The notes under the pieces were generated by a model. It ran no database searches. It had not been told where the DNA came from and saw only the letters and a list, made by a program, of their open reading frames with translations. A program made the position numbers and the translations under genes. Below, piece after piece: positions 1-8,904 of a DNA stretch of 64,000 nucleotides; position 1 is the stretch's first letter; each line of letters starts with the position of its first letter. Location: positions 77,994 to 141,993 of the forward strand of contig NZ_FTPD01000034.1 of assembly GCF_900156895.1 (NCBI RefSeq). The letters are read 5' to 3'. Source of the DNA: Mesorhizobium prunaredense. Lineage in GTDB: Bacteria > Pseudomonadota > Alphaproteobacteria > Rhizobiales > Rhizobiaceae.

Positions 1-7
1 GGATCAG

Positions 8-59
8 TCTCCCCACCTGTGGGGGAGATGTCCGGCAGGACAGAGGGGGGCGCGAAGGA
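8..59. repeat. RIME-like palindromic repeat, copy 1
   Basis: Two adjacent hairpins lie downstream of atpC: a CTCCCC...GGGGAG hairpin, then TGTCC-GGCA-GGACA, followed by GAGGGGGGCGCG. The same building blocks recur at 18967-19013, 54390-54437 and, partly, 57224-57256. It resembles rhizobial intergenic mosaic elements; that family assignment is from memory. It may act as a 3' mRNA-stability or termination element for the ATP synthase operon. Confidence 0.7.
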
Positions 60-149
60 TCGCTGCAGAACACTCATTCTGCGCGACCAATCGCATGTAT
101 CCCAAGAGCTGCTCTCCGCCTTGGCATGGCTAAGGGATGGCCCTGCCCT

Positions 150-563
150 CTATGCCGGCAGGATGGCGCCTTCGAGTGTGGTGAGCTGGCTAAGGAACTG
201 CTCGGCCTTGCTGCGGGTCTCGTCGTCCTTCGCGTCGGCGACGTCTTCCCTGGCTTCCTGGATGCGGCGGGCGAGGTCGGCGCGGTCGATGTCGCCGACG
301 GCTACAGCCGATTCCGCGAGCAGCGTGCAACCCGCCGGAACGATGTCGGCGAAGCCGCCGAACACGACGTAGCGCTCTGCCCTGCCTTCCGCGGTCTTCA
401 CGGTGACGACGCCGGGCTTGATCGTGGTCATGACCGGCGCGTGATGGGCCATGACGGTCATTTCGCCTTCGGCGCCAGGAATGACGACGGCTTCGACCTG
501 CTCGGAGACCAGCAGGCGCTCCGGCGAGACCAGTTCGAATTGGAAAGCTTCAGGCATGATCAA
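150..563 (-). CDS. atpC: F0F1 ATP synthase subunit epsilon
   Basis: 137 residues, the normal length for the bacterial epsilon subunit, which forms part of the central rotor stalk and inhibits ATP hydrolysis. The N-terminal beta-sandwich domain is recognisable (FELVSPERLL near residue 8 and GAEGEMTVMAHHAPVMT near residues 30-46). A helical C-terminal part follows. It is the last gene of the atpHAGDC operon, 92 bp downstream of atpD. That gap holds a large imperfect inverted repeat. The ATG at 563 follows directly from family alignment. Function is secure. Confidence 0.97.
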   Translation of the reverse strand: MIMPEAFQFELVSPERLLVSEQVEAVVIPGAEGEMTVMAHHAPVMTTIKPGVVTVKTAEGRAERYVVFGGFADIVPAGCTLLAESAVAVGDIDRADLARRIQEAREDVADAKDDETRSKAEQFLSQLTTLEGAILPA

Positions 564-566
564 CTT

Positions 567-652
567 AGCGAATAGCGAGTAGTGAGTAGCGAATAGACAA
601 AAACGCTCGGCTCACATCGCCCCTATTCGCTACTCCCTATTCGCTATTCGCT
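567..652. repeat. Imperfect 30-bp inverted repeat between atpD and atpC
   Basis: Left arm 567-596 and right arm 623-652 are complementary at 28 of 30 positions, with a 26-nt loop. Each arm is built from iterated GCGAATA/GAGTAG heptamer-like units. The structure fills nearly the whole atpD-atpC gap, ending 3 bp from the atpD stop. In mRNA it would form a long hairpin inside the operon, so it could affect atpC expression or transcript processing. That role is inferred. Confidence 0.75.
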
Positions 653-655
653 TGA

Positions 656-2227
656 TTATGCCGCTTCGGCCGCGAGGCGCTGTGCCTTCTCGACTGCTTC
701 CTCGATGCCGCCGACCATGTAGAAGGCAGCTTCCGGAAGATGGTCGTAGTCGCCGTTGCAGAGACCCTTGAAGCCCTTGATGGTGTCGGCGAGGTCGACC
801 AGCTTGCCCGGCGAACCCGTGAACACTTCGGCGACGAAGAACGGCTGCGACAGGAAGCGCTCGATCTTGCGGGCGCGGGCCACCGTCTGCTTGTCCTCTT
901 CCGACAGTTCGTCCATGCCCAGGATGGCGATGATGTCCTGCAGCGACTTGTAGCGCTGGAGGATCGACTGCACCTGGCGCGCGACCTGGTAGTGCTCCTC
1001 GCCGACCACGATGGGGTCGAGCATGCGCGAGGTCGAATCCAGCGGATCGACAGCCGGGTAGATGCCCTTCTCCGAGATCGCACGGTTGAGCACGGTCGTC
1101 GCGTCCAGGTGGGCGAACGAGGTCGCCGGCGCCGGGTCGGTCAGATCGTCGGCTGGCACGTAGATCGCCTGCACTGAGGTGATCGAACCCTTGGTCGTCG
1201 TGGTGATGCGCTCCTGCAGCGCACCCATGTCGGTGGCCAGCGTCGGCTGGTAGCCCACGGCCGAAGGAATACGGCCGAGCAGCGCCGACACTTCCGAACC
1301 CGCTTGCGTGAAGCGGAAAATGTTGTCGACAAAGAACAGCACGTCCTGGCCCTGGTCGCGGAAATATTCGGCAACCGTCAGCCCGGTCAGGCCGACGCGG
1401 GCGCGCGCGCCCGGCGGCTCGTTCATCTGGCCAAAGACAAGTGCTGCCTTGGAGCCTTCGCCGCCGCCCTTCTTGTTGACGCCGGACTCGATGAACTCGT
1501 GATAGAGATCGTTGCCCTCGCGCGTGCGTTCGCCGACGCCGGCAAACACCGAGAAGCCGCCATGCGCCTTGGCGACGTTGTTGATCAGTTCCTGGATCAG
1601 CACCGTCTTGCCGACGCCGGCGCCGCCGAACAGGCCGATCTTGCCGCCACGGGCGTAGGGTGCCAGCAGGTCGAGAACCTTGATGCCGGTGACCAGGATC
1701 TGCGCTTCCGTCGACTGCTCGACATAGGACGGCGCCGGTTGGTGGATCGCACGCATCTCGATGCCATCGACCGGACCTTCCTCGTCGACCGGCTCGCCGA
1801 TGACGTTGATGATGCGGCCGAGCATGCCCGGGCCGACCGGCACGGTGATCGGCGCGCCGGTGTCATAGACATCCTGGCCGCGGACCAGACCTTCGGTCGA
1901 ATCCATGGCGATGCAGCGCACCGTGTTCTCGCCAAGATGCTGGGCGACCTCGAGCACCAGGCGGTTGCCGACATTGACCGTCTCCAGCGCGTTCAGGATC
2001 GCCGGCAGATGTTCGCCGAACTGCACGTCGACAACGGCGCCGATGACCTGGCGGACCTTGCCGGCAAGGCCGGTTTTCTTGATGGAAACGCTCGGCGCCT
2101 TGGATGCGGCGGCCTTGGCGGGCGCGACCGCCTTCGTGGCCGGTGCGGCCTTCGCTGCTGCTGCCGGTGCCACTGCCTTCGCGGCGGCCTTCGGAGCCGC
2201 CTTCTGGGGGGTCGCTGCTTTCGCCAT
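656..2227 (-). CDS. atpD: F0F1 ATP synthase subunit beta
   Basis: 523 residues; the catalytic beta subunit of F1. The nucleotide-binding P-loop GGAGVGKT lies near residue 200, followed by the conserved GERTREGNDLYHE stretch and the ALLGRIPSAVGYQPTLA region. Typical beta subunits have about 460-480 residues. The surplus is a roughly 50-residue N-terminal tail made almost only of Ala, Lys and Pro before GLAGKVRQVIGAVVDVQF. As far as I recall, similar tails occur in other Rhizobiales. It lies between atpG (72 bp upstream) and atpC. Function is secure; the tail's role is unknown. Confidence 0.97.
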   Translation of the reverse strand: MAKAATPQKAAPKAAAKAVAPAAAAKAAPATKAVAPAKAAASKAPSVSIKKTGLAGKVRQVIGAVVDVQFGEHLPAILNALETVNVGNRLVLEVAQHLGENTVRCIAMDSTEGLVRGQDVYDTGAPITVPVGPGMLGRIINVIGEPVDEEGPVDGIEMRAIHQPAPSYVEQSTEAQILVTGIKVLDLLAPYARGGKIGLFGGAGVGKTVLIQELINNVAKAHGGFSVFAGVGERTREGNDLYHEFIESGVNKKGGGEGSKAALVFGQMNEPPGARARVGLTGLTVAEYFRDQGQDVLFFVDNIFRFTQAGSEVSALLGRIPSAVGYQPTLATDMGALQERITTTTKGSITSVQAIYVPADDLTDPAPATSFAHLDATTVLNRAISEKGIYPAVDPLDSTSRMLDPIVVGEEHYQVARQVQSILQRYKSLQDIIAILGMDELSEEDKQTVARARKIERFLSQPFFVAEVFTGSPGKLVDLADTIKGFKGLCNGDYDHLPEAAFYMVGGIEEAVEKAQRLAAEAA

Positions 2228-2299
2228 CGTCTTTACCCTTCTCGTCCTTTGTTTCTCACGCGATCCGCTTGAAGGCCGGTGACCTTCATCGGAGCGCGG

Positions 2300-3184
2300 C
2301 TAGAGCGCCTCGGCGCCCGAAATGATTTCGATCAATTCCTTGGTGATCTGCGCCTGCCGCTGGCGATTGTAGGTGATCGACAGTTTGTTGATCATGTCGC
2401 CGGCATTCCGCGTCGCATTGTCCATGGCGCTCATCTTGGCGCCCATCTCGCCGGCGGCGTTTTCGAGCAGAGCGCGAAAAACCTGGACGGAAATGTTGCG
2501 CGGGATGAGGTCGGAAAGGATTTCGCCCGGCTCCGGCTCATATTCATAGACGGCGTTGCCGCCATTCGTCGTCTCGGCGGCGGCCGATGGCACGCCGGCC
2601 GGAATGATCTGCTGCGCCGTCGGGATCTGGCTGATCACCGACTTGAACTGCGAATAGAACAGCGTGCAGATGTCGAAGCCACCCTCGTTGAAAAGTTGGA
2701 TGACTTTCTTGGCAATGGCATCGGCATTGACGAAGCCGAGCGTCTTCACTTCGCGCAAGTCGACACGCTCGAGGATCAGCGCCGCGTAGTCGCGACGCAG
2801 GATGTCGAACCCCTTCTTGCCGACGCAGATGATCTTGACCTGCTTGCCGTCGGCCAGAAGCTTGCGGATGTGGTCGCGGGCAAGGCGCGCGATCTGCGAA
2901 TTGAAGCCGCCGCACAGACCACGCTCGGCGGTGCAGACGACGAGCAGATGCACATCGTCCTTGCCGGTGCCGGTCATCAGCGCCGGGGCCTCGCCGCCGC
3001 CGCCGATCGCCTGGGTGATGTTGGCCAGCACCGCGCCCATGCGCTCCGAATAGGGGCGCGCGGCTTCCGCCGCCTCCTGCGCGCGGCGCAGCTTCGCCGC
3101 GGCGACCATCTGCATCGCCTTGGTGATCTTCTGCGTCGCCTTGACCGAGGCGATACGGTTACGAAGGTCTTTTAGTGAAGGCAT
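2300..3184 (-). CDS. atpG: F0F1 ATP synthase subunit gamma
   Basis: 294 residues, normal for the gamma subunit, the rotating central shaft of F1. The N-terminal helix MPSLKDLRNRIASVKATQKIT and the C-terminal helix (MDNATRNAGDMINKL near residue 246, then ITKELIEIISGAEAL) are the family's signature coiled-coil segments. It lies 33 bp downstream of atpA and 72 bp upstream of atpD within the operon. Nothing unusual is seen. Confidence 0.97.
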   Translation of the reverse strand: MPSLKDLRNRIASVKATQKITKAMQMVAAAKLRRAQEAAEAARPYSERMGAVLANITQAIGGGGEAPALMTGTGKDDVHLLVVCTAERGLCGGFNSQIARLARDHIRKLLADGKQVKIICVGKKGFDILRRDYAALILERVDLREVKTLGFVNADAIAKKVIQLFNEGGFDICTLFYSQFKSVISQIPTAQQIIPAGVPSAAAETTNGGNAVYEYEPEPGEILSDLIPRNISVQVFRALLENAAGEMGAKMSAMDNATRNAGDMINKLSITYNRQRQAQITKELIEIISGAEAL

Positions 3185-3217
3185 GCTTCAAACCTGATCC
3201 CGTCCATCCGGCCTCGT

Positions 3218-4747
3218 TCAAGCAAAGGTCTTGGCGAAGGTATCGATCTCCGCCTTCAGCTTGGCGCGCAGATCGTCCGACAGTGCCTTCTCCTTGCGGA
3301 TGCCGTCGAGCACCGCCTTGCCAGCCGAGCGCATGTGGCTGAGCAAACCATGCTCGAATTTGCTGACCTGGTCGATTGCCAGCTTGTCGAGATAGCCGTT
3401 GACGCCGGCGAAGATCACCGCGACCTGTTCTTCGACCTTGAGCGGCGAGAATTGCGGCTGCTTCAGGAGTTCGGTCAGGCGCGCACCGCGGTTGAGCAGG
3501 CGCTGCGTGGCGGCGTCGAGATCGGAGCCGAACTGGGCGAAGGCCGCCATTTCGCGATACTGCGCGAGCTCGCCCTTGATCGAGCCGGCGACCTGCTTCA
3601 TCGCCTTGATCTGCGCGGAGGAGCCGACGCGCGACACCGACAGGCCGACATTGACCGCCGGGCGGACGCCCTGGAAGAACAGATTGGTTTCCAGGAAGAT
3701 CTGGCCGTCGGTGATAGAGATGACGTTGGTCGGGATGTAGGCCGACACGTCGTTGGCCTGGGTCTCGATGATCGGCAGCGCAGTCAGCGAACCACCGCCA
3801 TTTTCGTCATTGAGCTTGGCGGCCCGCTCCAGAAGGCGCGAGTGCAGGTAGAACACGTCGCCCGGATAGGCTTCACGGCCAGGCGGGCGGCGCAGCAACA
3901 GCGACATCTGGCGATAGGCGACCGCCTGCTTCGACAGATCGTCATAGGAGATCAGCGCGTGCATGCCGTTGTCGCGGAAATATTCGCCCATGGTGCACGC
4001 GGTGAACGGCGCCAGGTACTGCATCGGCGCCGGGTCGGACGCGGTGGCGGCGACGATGATCGAGTAGTCGAGCGCGCCGCGCTCTTCGAGAACTTTCACG
4101 AACTGCGCGACGGTCGAGCGCTTCTGGCCGATGGCGACGTAGACGCAGTAGAGCTTTTCCTTCTCCGGGCCGTGCTCGTGCACCGATTTCTGGTTGAGCA
4201 TCGTGTCGAGGATGATCGCGGTCTTGCCGGTCTGGCGGTCGCCGATGACCAGCTCGCGCTGGCCGCGGCCGACCGGGATCAGCGCGTCGATGGCCTTGAG
4301 GCCGGTCGACATCGGCTCGTTCACCGATTTGCGCGGAATGATGCCGGGCGCCTTGACGTCGACGCGCTTGCGCTCGGTCGCCTGGATCGGGCCCTTGCCG
4401 TCGATCGGGTTGCCGAGCGCATCGACGACACGGCCGAGCAGGCCCATGCCGACCGGCGTGTCGACGATGGCGCCGGTACGCTTGACGATATCGCCTTCCT
4501 TGATGTCGCGGTCGGCGCCGAAGATGACGACGCCGACATTGTCAGCTTCGAGATTGAGCGCCATGCCGCGGATGCCGCCGGGGAACTCGACCATCTCGCC
4601 GGCCTGGACATTGTCGAGGCCATAGACGCGGGCGATGCCGTCGCCCACGGACAGAACCTGGCCGACTTCGGAGACCTCGGCCTCCTTGCCGAAATTCTTG
4701 ATCTGATCTTTCAGAATTGCGGAAATTTCCGCGGCGCGGATGTCCAT
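3218..4747 (-). CDS. atpA: F0F1 ATP synthase subunit alpha
   Basis: 509 residues, standard length for the non-catalytic nucleotide-binding alpha subunit. The P-loop GDRQTGKTAI lies near residue 170 and is followed by the family motif ALDYSIIVAATASDPAPMQ. The signature PAVNVGLSVSRVGSSAQ lies near residue 365. The start overlaps the atpH stop by 1 bp, indicating translational coupling. The whole gene is covered on the opposite strand by long open frames; these are shadows of high-GC codon usage. Confidence 0.98.
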   Translation of the reverse strand: MDIRAAEISAILKDQIKNFGKEAEVSEVGQVLSVGDGIARVYGLDNVQAGEMVEFPGGIRGMALNLEADNVGVVIFGADRDIKEGDIVKRTGAIVDTPVGMGLLGRVVDALGNPIDGKGPIQATERKRVDVKAPGIIPRKSVNEPMSTGLKAIDALIPVGRGQRELVIGDRQTGKTAIILDTMLNQKSVHEHGPEKEKLYCVYVAIGQKRSTVAQFVKVLEERGALDYSIIVAATASDPAPMQYLAPFTACTMGEYFRDNGMHALISYDDLSKQAVAYRQMSLLLRRPPGREAYPGDVFYLHSRLLERAAKLNDENGGGSLTALPIIETQANDVSAYIPTNVISITDGQIFLETNLFFQGVRPAVNVGLSVSRVGSSAQIKAMKQVAGSIKGELAQYREMAAFAQFGSDLDAATQRLLNRGARLTELLKQPQFSPLKVEEQVAVIFAGVNGYLDKLAIDQVSKFEHGLLSHMRSAGKAVLDGIRKEKALSDDLRAKLKAEIDTFAKTFA

Positions 4748-5307
4748 CAGCCGACCTCTTTCAGTGCAAGCTTGAGCGAATTGAGTTTTGTTTTGAGCGA
4801 CGTATCGATCTGGCGCGAGCCTATCTTGACCACCAGCCCGCCGAGCAGCGACGGATCGACGGTCACGGTGATCGCGACATCCTTGCCGGCAACGCTTTTC
4901 AGCGCCGCCTTCAGCTCGGTTTGCTGGGCGTCGGTCAGCGCATGCGCCGAGGTCACTTCAGCGGCGGTCTCGCCACGATGCTCGGCGGCGATCTGGCGGA
5001 ATGCCTTGATCATGCCGGGGATGGCGAAAAGCCGGCGGTTCTGGGCGACGACGCGCAGGAAATTGCCGGTGAGGCCGGTGATCCCTGCCTTGTCGGCGAT
5101 CGCCGCAATGGCCTTGGCCTGGTCCTCGCTGGAGAACACCGGGCTATTGATCAGGCGGGTCAGATCCGCACTGCCTTCGAGCATCGCCGCGAAACTGTTG
5201 AGGTCGGCCTCGACCTGGGCGACCGAATTCGCCTGGAGCGCGAGTTCGAACAGCGAACCCGCATAGCGCTCTGCGACACCTGAGATTGGCGATGACGATT
5301 GGGCCAC
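4747..5307 (-). CDS. atpH: F0F1 ATP synthase subunit delta
   Basis: The delta subunit (OSCP-like) links F1 to the peripheral stalk. From the GTG at 5307 it has 186 residues (VAQSSSPISGVAERYAG...), which matches the family. The frame stays open upstream to an ATG at 5397, but those 30 extra residues are not family-like, so I chose the GTG. The C-terminal SLLGGLVVKIGSRQIDTSLKT is the conserved delta signature. It is the first gene of the operon; the F0 genes are not nearby, as is usual in Rhizobiales. Confidence 0.93.
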   Translation of the reverse strand: MAQSSSPISGVAERYAGSLFELALQANSVAQVEADLNSFAAMLEGSADLTRLINSPVFSSEDQAKAIAAIADKAGITGLTGNFLRVVAQNRRLFAIPGMIKAFRQIAAEHRGETAAEVTSAHALTDAQQTELKAALKSVAGKDVAITVTVDPSLLGGLVVKIGSRQIDTSLKTKLNSLKLALKEVG

Positions 5308-5553
5308 GGACCGTCTTTTCTCTTGTCTGACAGGCCGCAGATTATTGGCGCGAGCGAAAACTCTGGCTAAATCTTTGACCTTACTGCATTTTTCCAAGCA
5401 CGAAGACGCGGCTTCCGCTATCCCCGGCCGAAAGTCGATTGCCGTCTAGCACAGGCATTTTAAGACCGCAATGCGTCGTCCTGCATGGTTTTCAGGCACT
5501 ATTGTCGCATCCGGCGGCGCGGTTCGACCGCCGGTCCCGAATTAGCCTTTGAT

Positions 5554-5949
5554 TCAAGGCACAAAGCCGAAGGCGAAGGCAAGCGGCAGCGCCGCCAGCA
5601 CCAGTTCCACCACGATGGAAGCCCAGTTGAAAGGCGTATTGGCGCCATCCGACATCATCGACAGCAAACGGCCGAAGGCGGTGAACAGCCAGGAAAAGCC
5701 AAGCGCCATGTAGAGCAGCGGTTGCGCCAGCAGAATGCAGCACAGGCCGACGCCGAGATAAAAACCCGACATCCTGCCGCGCCCTTCGGCGATCGCCGCC
5801 GCCTTTTCGGGCTTGACCTGCAGCCTGAGAATTCGGAAGCCAAGCCTTGGCGCCAGGAACAGCAGCAGGCCCAGCAGCAAGGTCACGACCGCGCTCGACC
5901 ACGCCAGCCATTCGCCCTGGCTCATCGGCCACGGAAACGCAAATTCCAT
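5554..5949 (-). CDS. Small four-helix membrane protein, DUF4345-like
   Basis: 131 residues with about four hydrophobic segments: WLAWSSAVVTLLLGLLLFLAP, FYLGVGLCCILLAQPLLYMAL, a short LFTAFGRLLSMM region, and WASIVVELVLAALPLAFAFGF. The ATG at 5949 is preceded at good distance by GAGGGG, so I prefer it to the in-frame ATG at 6009. The pattern fits the DUF4345 family of integral membrane proteins, which has no known function. It stands alone between the atp operon and a toxin-antitoxin remnant. The family assignment is moderately sure. Confidence 0.75.
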   Translation of the reverse strand: MEFAFPWPMSQGEWLAWSSAVVTLLLGLLLFLAPRLGFRILRLQVKPEKAAAIAEGRGRMSGFYLGVGLCCILLAQPLLYMALGFSWLFTAFGRLLSMMSDGANTPFNWASIVVELVLAALPLAFAFGFVP

Positions 5950-6159
5950 ACTGTCCCCTCGCAAATGGCTGTTTCGAAATTTCGGGCATTCTAGCGAAGC
6001 AAGAGACATGCGCCAGATGGCCTCGCGAATTACGGGCGCGCATCAGTCCAACGCGAACGCGACCGCTGCCTCGACCGGGCTAACAGAACGTACAAGATGG
6101 GCTGTTTTTTCTGCACAATTCCCATACTATGACTACATGGGACCACAAGGGTTCGGCGC

Positions 6160-6405
6160 ATGAAGACGCTGCAACTACGTGAGGCAAAGGCCAGCCTTTC
6201 CGCGCTCGTGGAGGCTGCTGAGAACGGTGAGCCCACGGTAATCACCAAGCACGGCAAGCCCGCAGTCATGGTGGTGCCAATTGGCGAGGGACGGAAACTT
6301 TATCCGCAGAACAGCCAAAAAGACTTCGTGGATTTCCTGCTTCAGTATCCAGGCGGCATCGAGCTTGAGCGAAACGAATCGCCGTCGCGGGAAGTGGAGT
6401 TTTGA
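6160..6405 (+). CDS. Phd/YefM-family antitoxin
   Basis: 81 residues. The N-terminal MKTLQLREAKASLSALVEAA followed by GEPTVITKHGKPAVMVVP is the classic Phd/YefM fold: a DNA-binding N-terminus plus a disordered toxin-neutralising tail (here after residue 45, ending PSREVEF). It should bind its own promoter and neutralise a PIN-domain toxin. Its stop overlaps the TTG start of the toxin remnant. A -10-like CATACTAT (6123-6130) and a CCCAT-N11-ATGGG dyad at 6121-6141 lie just upstream. Because the partner is broken, this antitoxin is now solitary; it might still neutralise other VapC-like toxins. Confidence 0.88.
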   Translation: MKTLQLREAKASLSALVEAAENGEPTVITKHGKPAVMVVPIGEGRKLYPQNSQKDFVDFLLQYPGGIELERNESPSREVEF

Positions 6406-6619
6406 CCGGCTATCTGCTTGATATTTTTCGCTCGGCCTTTGCACCTGGTCGGCCTCTGCTTCCGTCACACGTGCAGAACTGGCGGGTCTGGCGGATATCC
6501 TGATCGCAGCCACTGCCCGTTTGAACGGCCTGTCAGTTTTGACGGCCGACACCCGGCATTTCGCGATTCTCGACGTGCCTTACCTGAACCCATTCACCGA
6601 ACGCGCCTCGGAAGCATAA
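6402..6619 (+). pseudogene. Decayed VapC/PIN-domain toxin
   Basis: The reading frame from the TTG at 6402 begins like a PIN toxin (LTGYLLD, then SAFAPGRPLLP) but ends at a TGA after about 32 codons. The C-terminal half of a PIN domain is intact in another frame: GLADILIAATARLNGLSVLTADTRHF, then VPYLNPF, ending at a TAA at 6617-6619. The central 60-70 residues of a normal toxin of about 130 residues are missing and the frame shifts near 6470-6480. The conserved acidic Asp of the ADILIAATA motif survives. The gene is disrupted by deletion and presumably produces no active toxin. Confidence 0.85.
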
Positions 6620-6628
6620 TTCGACGCC

Positions 6629-8812
6629 TCACAAAAAGCTCTGCGGGTCGATGTCGACCTGCACGCGCACCGAGCCCCGTAGCTTCGGTCCGTCGGCCAG
6701 CATGGCGCGAATGAACCCCTGCATGTCGGCGCGCCGCTCGGCTTGGATCAGCAGGCGAAAGCGATGGCGGCCGCCGATCAGCGACAGCGGCGCCTCGGCC
6801 GGGCCGAGCACGAACAGGTCGGCGGCCTGAGGCGCGGCGCGCCGCAAACCCCGCGCATGGCCCTCCGCTTCCGCTCGTGTCGCCGCACTGATGATGACGC
6901 CGGCGAGCCGGCCGAAAGGCGGCAGCACCGCCCGCTCGCGCTCAGCGATTTCGCGCTCGTAAAAAGCCTCGGCGTCGCCGGAGACGATCGCCCGCATCAC
7001 CGGGTGGTCAGGCTGGAAGGTCTGCAGCAGGCCAAGGCTCTTCTTGCCGGTGCGGCCGGCGCGGCCGGTCACCTGGCTGAGCAGCTGGAAGGTGCGTTCG
7101 GCGGCGCGCGGATCGCCATTGGCCAGGCCGAGGTCGGCGTCGACCACGCCGACCAGCGTCATGTCAGGGAAATTGTGACCCTTGGCGACGAGTTGCGTGC
7201 CGATGACGATGTCGGCCTCGCCATTGGCGATGGCTTCAAGCTCCAGCCTCAGCCGCCGCACGCCGCCCATCAGGTCGGACGACAGGACGATGGTTCGGGC
7301 GTCGGGGAAATGCGCGACGACCTCTTCAGCGATGCGCTCGACGCCCGGCCCGCAGGCGACCAGATGGTCGAGCGTGCCGCATTCCGGGCAGGCCTCGGGC
7401 CGCCGCTCATTGTGCCCGCAATGGTGGCAGACGAGCTGGCCGCGAAAGCGGTGCTCGACCAGCCAGGCCGAGCAGACCGGGCAACCGAAGCGATGGCCGC
7501 AGACCCGGCACAGCGTCAGCGGCGCATAGCCGCGTCGGTTGAGGAACAGCAGCGACTGTTCCTTCTTCTCCAACGTCTGCCGCATATGGCCAAGCAGCAC
7601 CGGCGACAGGAAGCCGCCGCGAGCCGGCGGGGCGCGGCGCATGTCGATCGTCTTCAGGTCGGGAAGCGCCGCCTCGGCAAAGCGCGCCGAAAGCACCGCC
7701 CTGTTGTAGCGGCCCTGGCTCGCATTGACCCGGCTTTCGACCGACGGCGTCGCCGAGGCAAGCACCACCGGAAAGCCGCCGATATGGCCACGCACCACCG
7801 CCATGTCGCGGGCATTGTAGAAGACGCGGTCCTCCTGCTTGTAGGCCGGGTCGTGCTCCTCATCGACAACGATCAGCCCGAGTTCCCTGAACGGCAGGAA
7901 CAGCGCCGAACGCGCGCCGGCAACGACACGCACGCCACCTTCCGCCACTTGCCGCCAGACACGCTCGCGCATCCTTGGCGGCAGGTCCGAGTGCCATTCC
8001 GCCGGCTTGGCGCCGAACCGTTCCTGGAAGCGCTCGAGGAAGGCGTGGGTCAGCGCGATCTCCGGCAGCAGGATCAGCACCTGCTTGCCGCGGTCGAGCG
8101 CCGCCGCCACCGACTCGAAATAGACCTCCGTCTTGCCTGACCCAGTCACCCCGTCGAGCAGCGTGACGCCGAATACGCCGGCCGCGACATTGGTGCGCAG
8201 CATCCCGGCCGCATCGCTCTGGTCCGGCATCAGCGAAGGCTGGGCGTAATTCGGATCGGGTGCTGCGACCACCGGTCGCGGCGGGATCATGACGGTCTCG
8301 AACACGCCTTGCGCCTTCAGCCCATCGATGACGGTCGACGACACGCCGGCCGCATGCGCCAGCCCGGACCGCGTCCAGGCGAGCCCGCCTTCGGCTGTTT
8401 CCAGCACGCGCATCCTCGCGCTCGTCATCCGGTCGGGGTTGGCGAAGGTGCGTTGCAGCCCTTCGATCCACGGTTCCGGGTCGAAGGCCTCCGGCGCCCG
8501 CAGCAGCATGCGCGCCACCATGCCGGGCGGCGACAGCGTGTATTGCGCGATCCAGTCGACGAAGCGGCGCATAGCGCGGTCGATTGGCGGGCAGTCGAAG
8601 ACCTGCTCGATCGGGCGCAGTTTCTTGGCATCGACCTTTTCGACAACGCCGTCCCAGACGATGCCGGCAACCTGGCGCGGACCGAGCGGCACGCGCACGA
8701 TCGAGCCCGGCACTACGCGCATGCCGGCGGGCACGGCATAGGTGTAGGGCCGCTCGGCGGGCATCGGCACCAGCACCGGTGCGGCCGCGACAAAGGGCGA
8801 ATCTTCGATCAT
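6629..8812 (-). CDS. priA: Primosomal protein N', replication restart helicase PriA
   Basis: 727 residues. PriA recognises stalled forks and reloads the replisome. Seen in order: an N-terminal DNA-binding domain (VLVPMPAERPYTYAVP), a Walker A motif GVTGSGKTEVYF, a DEAH-like VVDEEHDPAYKQED, the Cys-rich zinc insert (CRVCGHRFGCPVC, CHHCGH, CPECG), then VTGRAGRTGK, helicase motif VI. All elements are complete. It is transcribed toward the toxin-antitoxin remnant and diverges from the aldolase gene at 8905. Function is secure. Confidence 0.96.
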   Translation of the reverse strand: MIEDSPFVAAAPVLVPMPAERPYTYAVPAGMRVVPGSIVRVPLGPRQVAGIVWDGVVEKVDAKKLRPIEQVFDCPPIDRAMRRFVDWIAQYTLSPPGMVARMLLRAPEAFDPEPWIEGLQRTFANPDRMTSARMRVLETAEGGLAWTRSGLAHAAGVSSTVIDGLKAQGVFETVMIPPRPVVAAPDPNYAQPSLMPDQSDAAGMLRTNVAAGVFGVTLLDGVTGSGKTEVYFESVAAALDRGKQVLILLPEIALTHAFLERFQERFGAKPAEWHSDLPPRMRERVWRQVAEGGVRVVAGARSALFLPFRELGLIVVDEEHDPAYKQEDRVFYNARDMAVVRGHIGGFPVVLASATPSVESRVNASQGRYNRAVLSARFAEAALPDLKTIDMRRAPPARGGFLSPVLLGHMRQTLEKKEQSLLFLNRRGYAPLTLCRVCGHRFGCPVCSAWLVEHRFRGQLVCHHCGHNERRPEACPECGTLDHLVACGPGVERIAEEVVAHFPDARTIVLSSDLMGGVRRLRLELEAIANGEADIVIGTQLVAKGHNFPDMTLVGVVDADLGLANGDPRAAERTFQLLSQVTGRAGRTGKKSLGLLQTFQPDHPVMRAIVSGDAEAFYEREIAERERAVLPPFGRLAGVIISAATRAEAEGHARGLRRAAPQAADLFVLGPAEAPLSLIGGRHRFRLLIQAERRADMQGFIRAMLADGPKLRGSVRVQVDIDPQSFL

Positions 8813-8863
8813 GAGGCGTGACCTTGCCCCGACTTTCGTCTAGATCAAAGTCCGACCCCAAAG

Positions 8864-8879
8864 GTGCATGAACATGCAC
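8864..8879. promoter_or_regulatory. GTGCAT-N4-ATGCAC palindrome upstream of fsa
   Basis: A perfect 6+6 bp inverted repeat with a 4-nt spacer lies in the short divergent gap between priA and the aldolase gene, 26 bp before the aldolase ATG. Its position suits an operator or a leader hairpin. No cognate regulator can be named. Confidence 0.45.
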
Positions 8880-8904
8880 ATGAAAAAATCTACAGGAGAC
8901 CGTC

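Noticed and set aside
3335..5266. A 643-codon open frame on the plus strand antisense to atpA and atpH
   Set aside because: It is the mirror of high-GC codon use; the minus strand carries full, conserved ATP synthase subunits. No ribosome site or family-like sequence is seen.
5398..5553. Possible coding between atpH and the DUF4345-like gene
   Set aside because: No open frame with a ribosome site or family resemblance is present; it probably holds the atp operon promoter on the minus strand.
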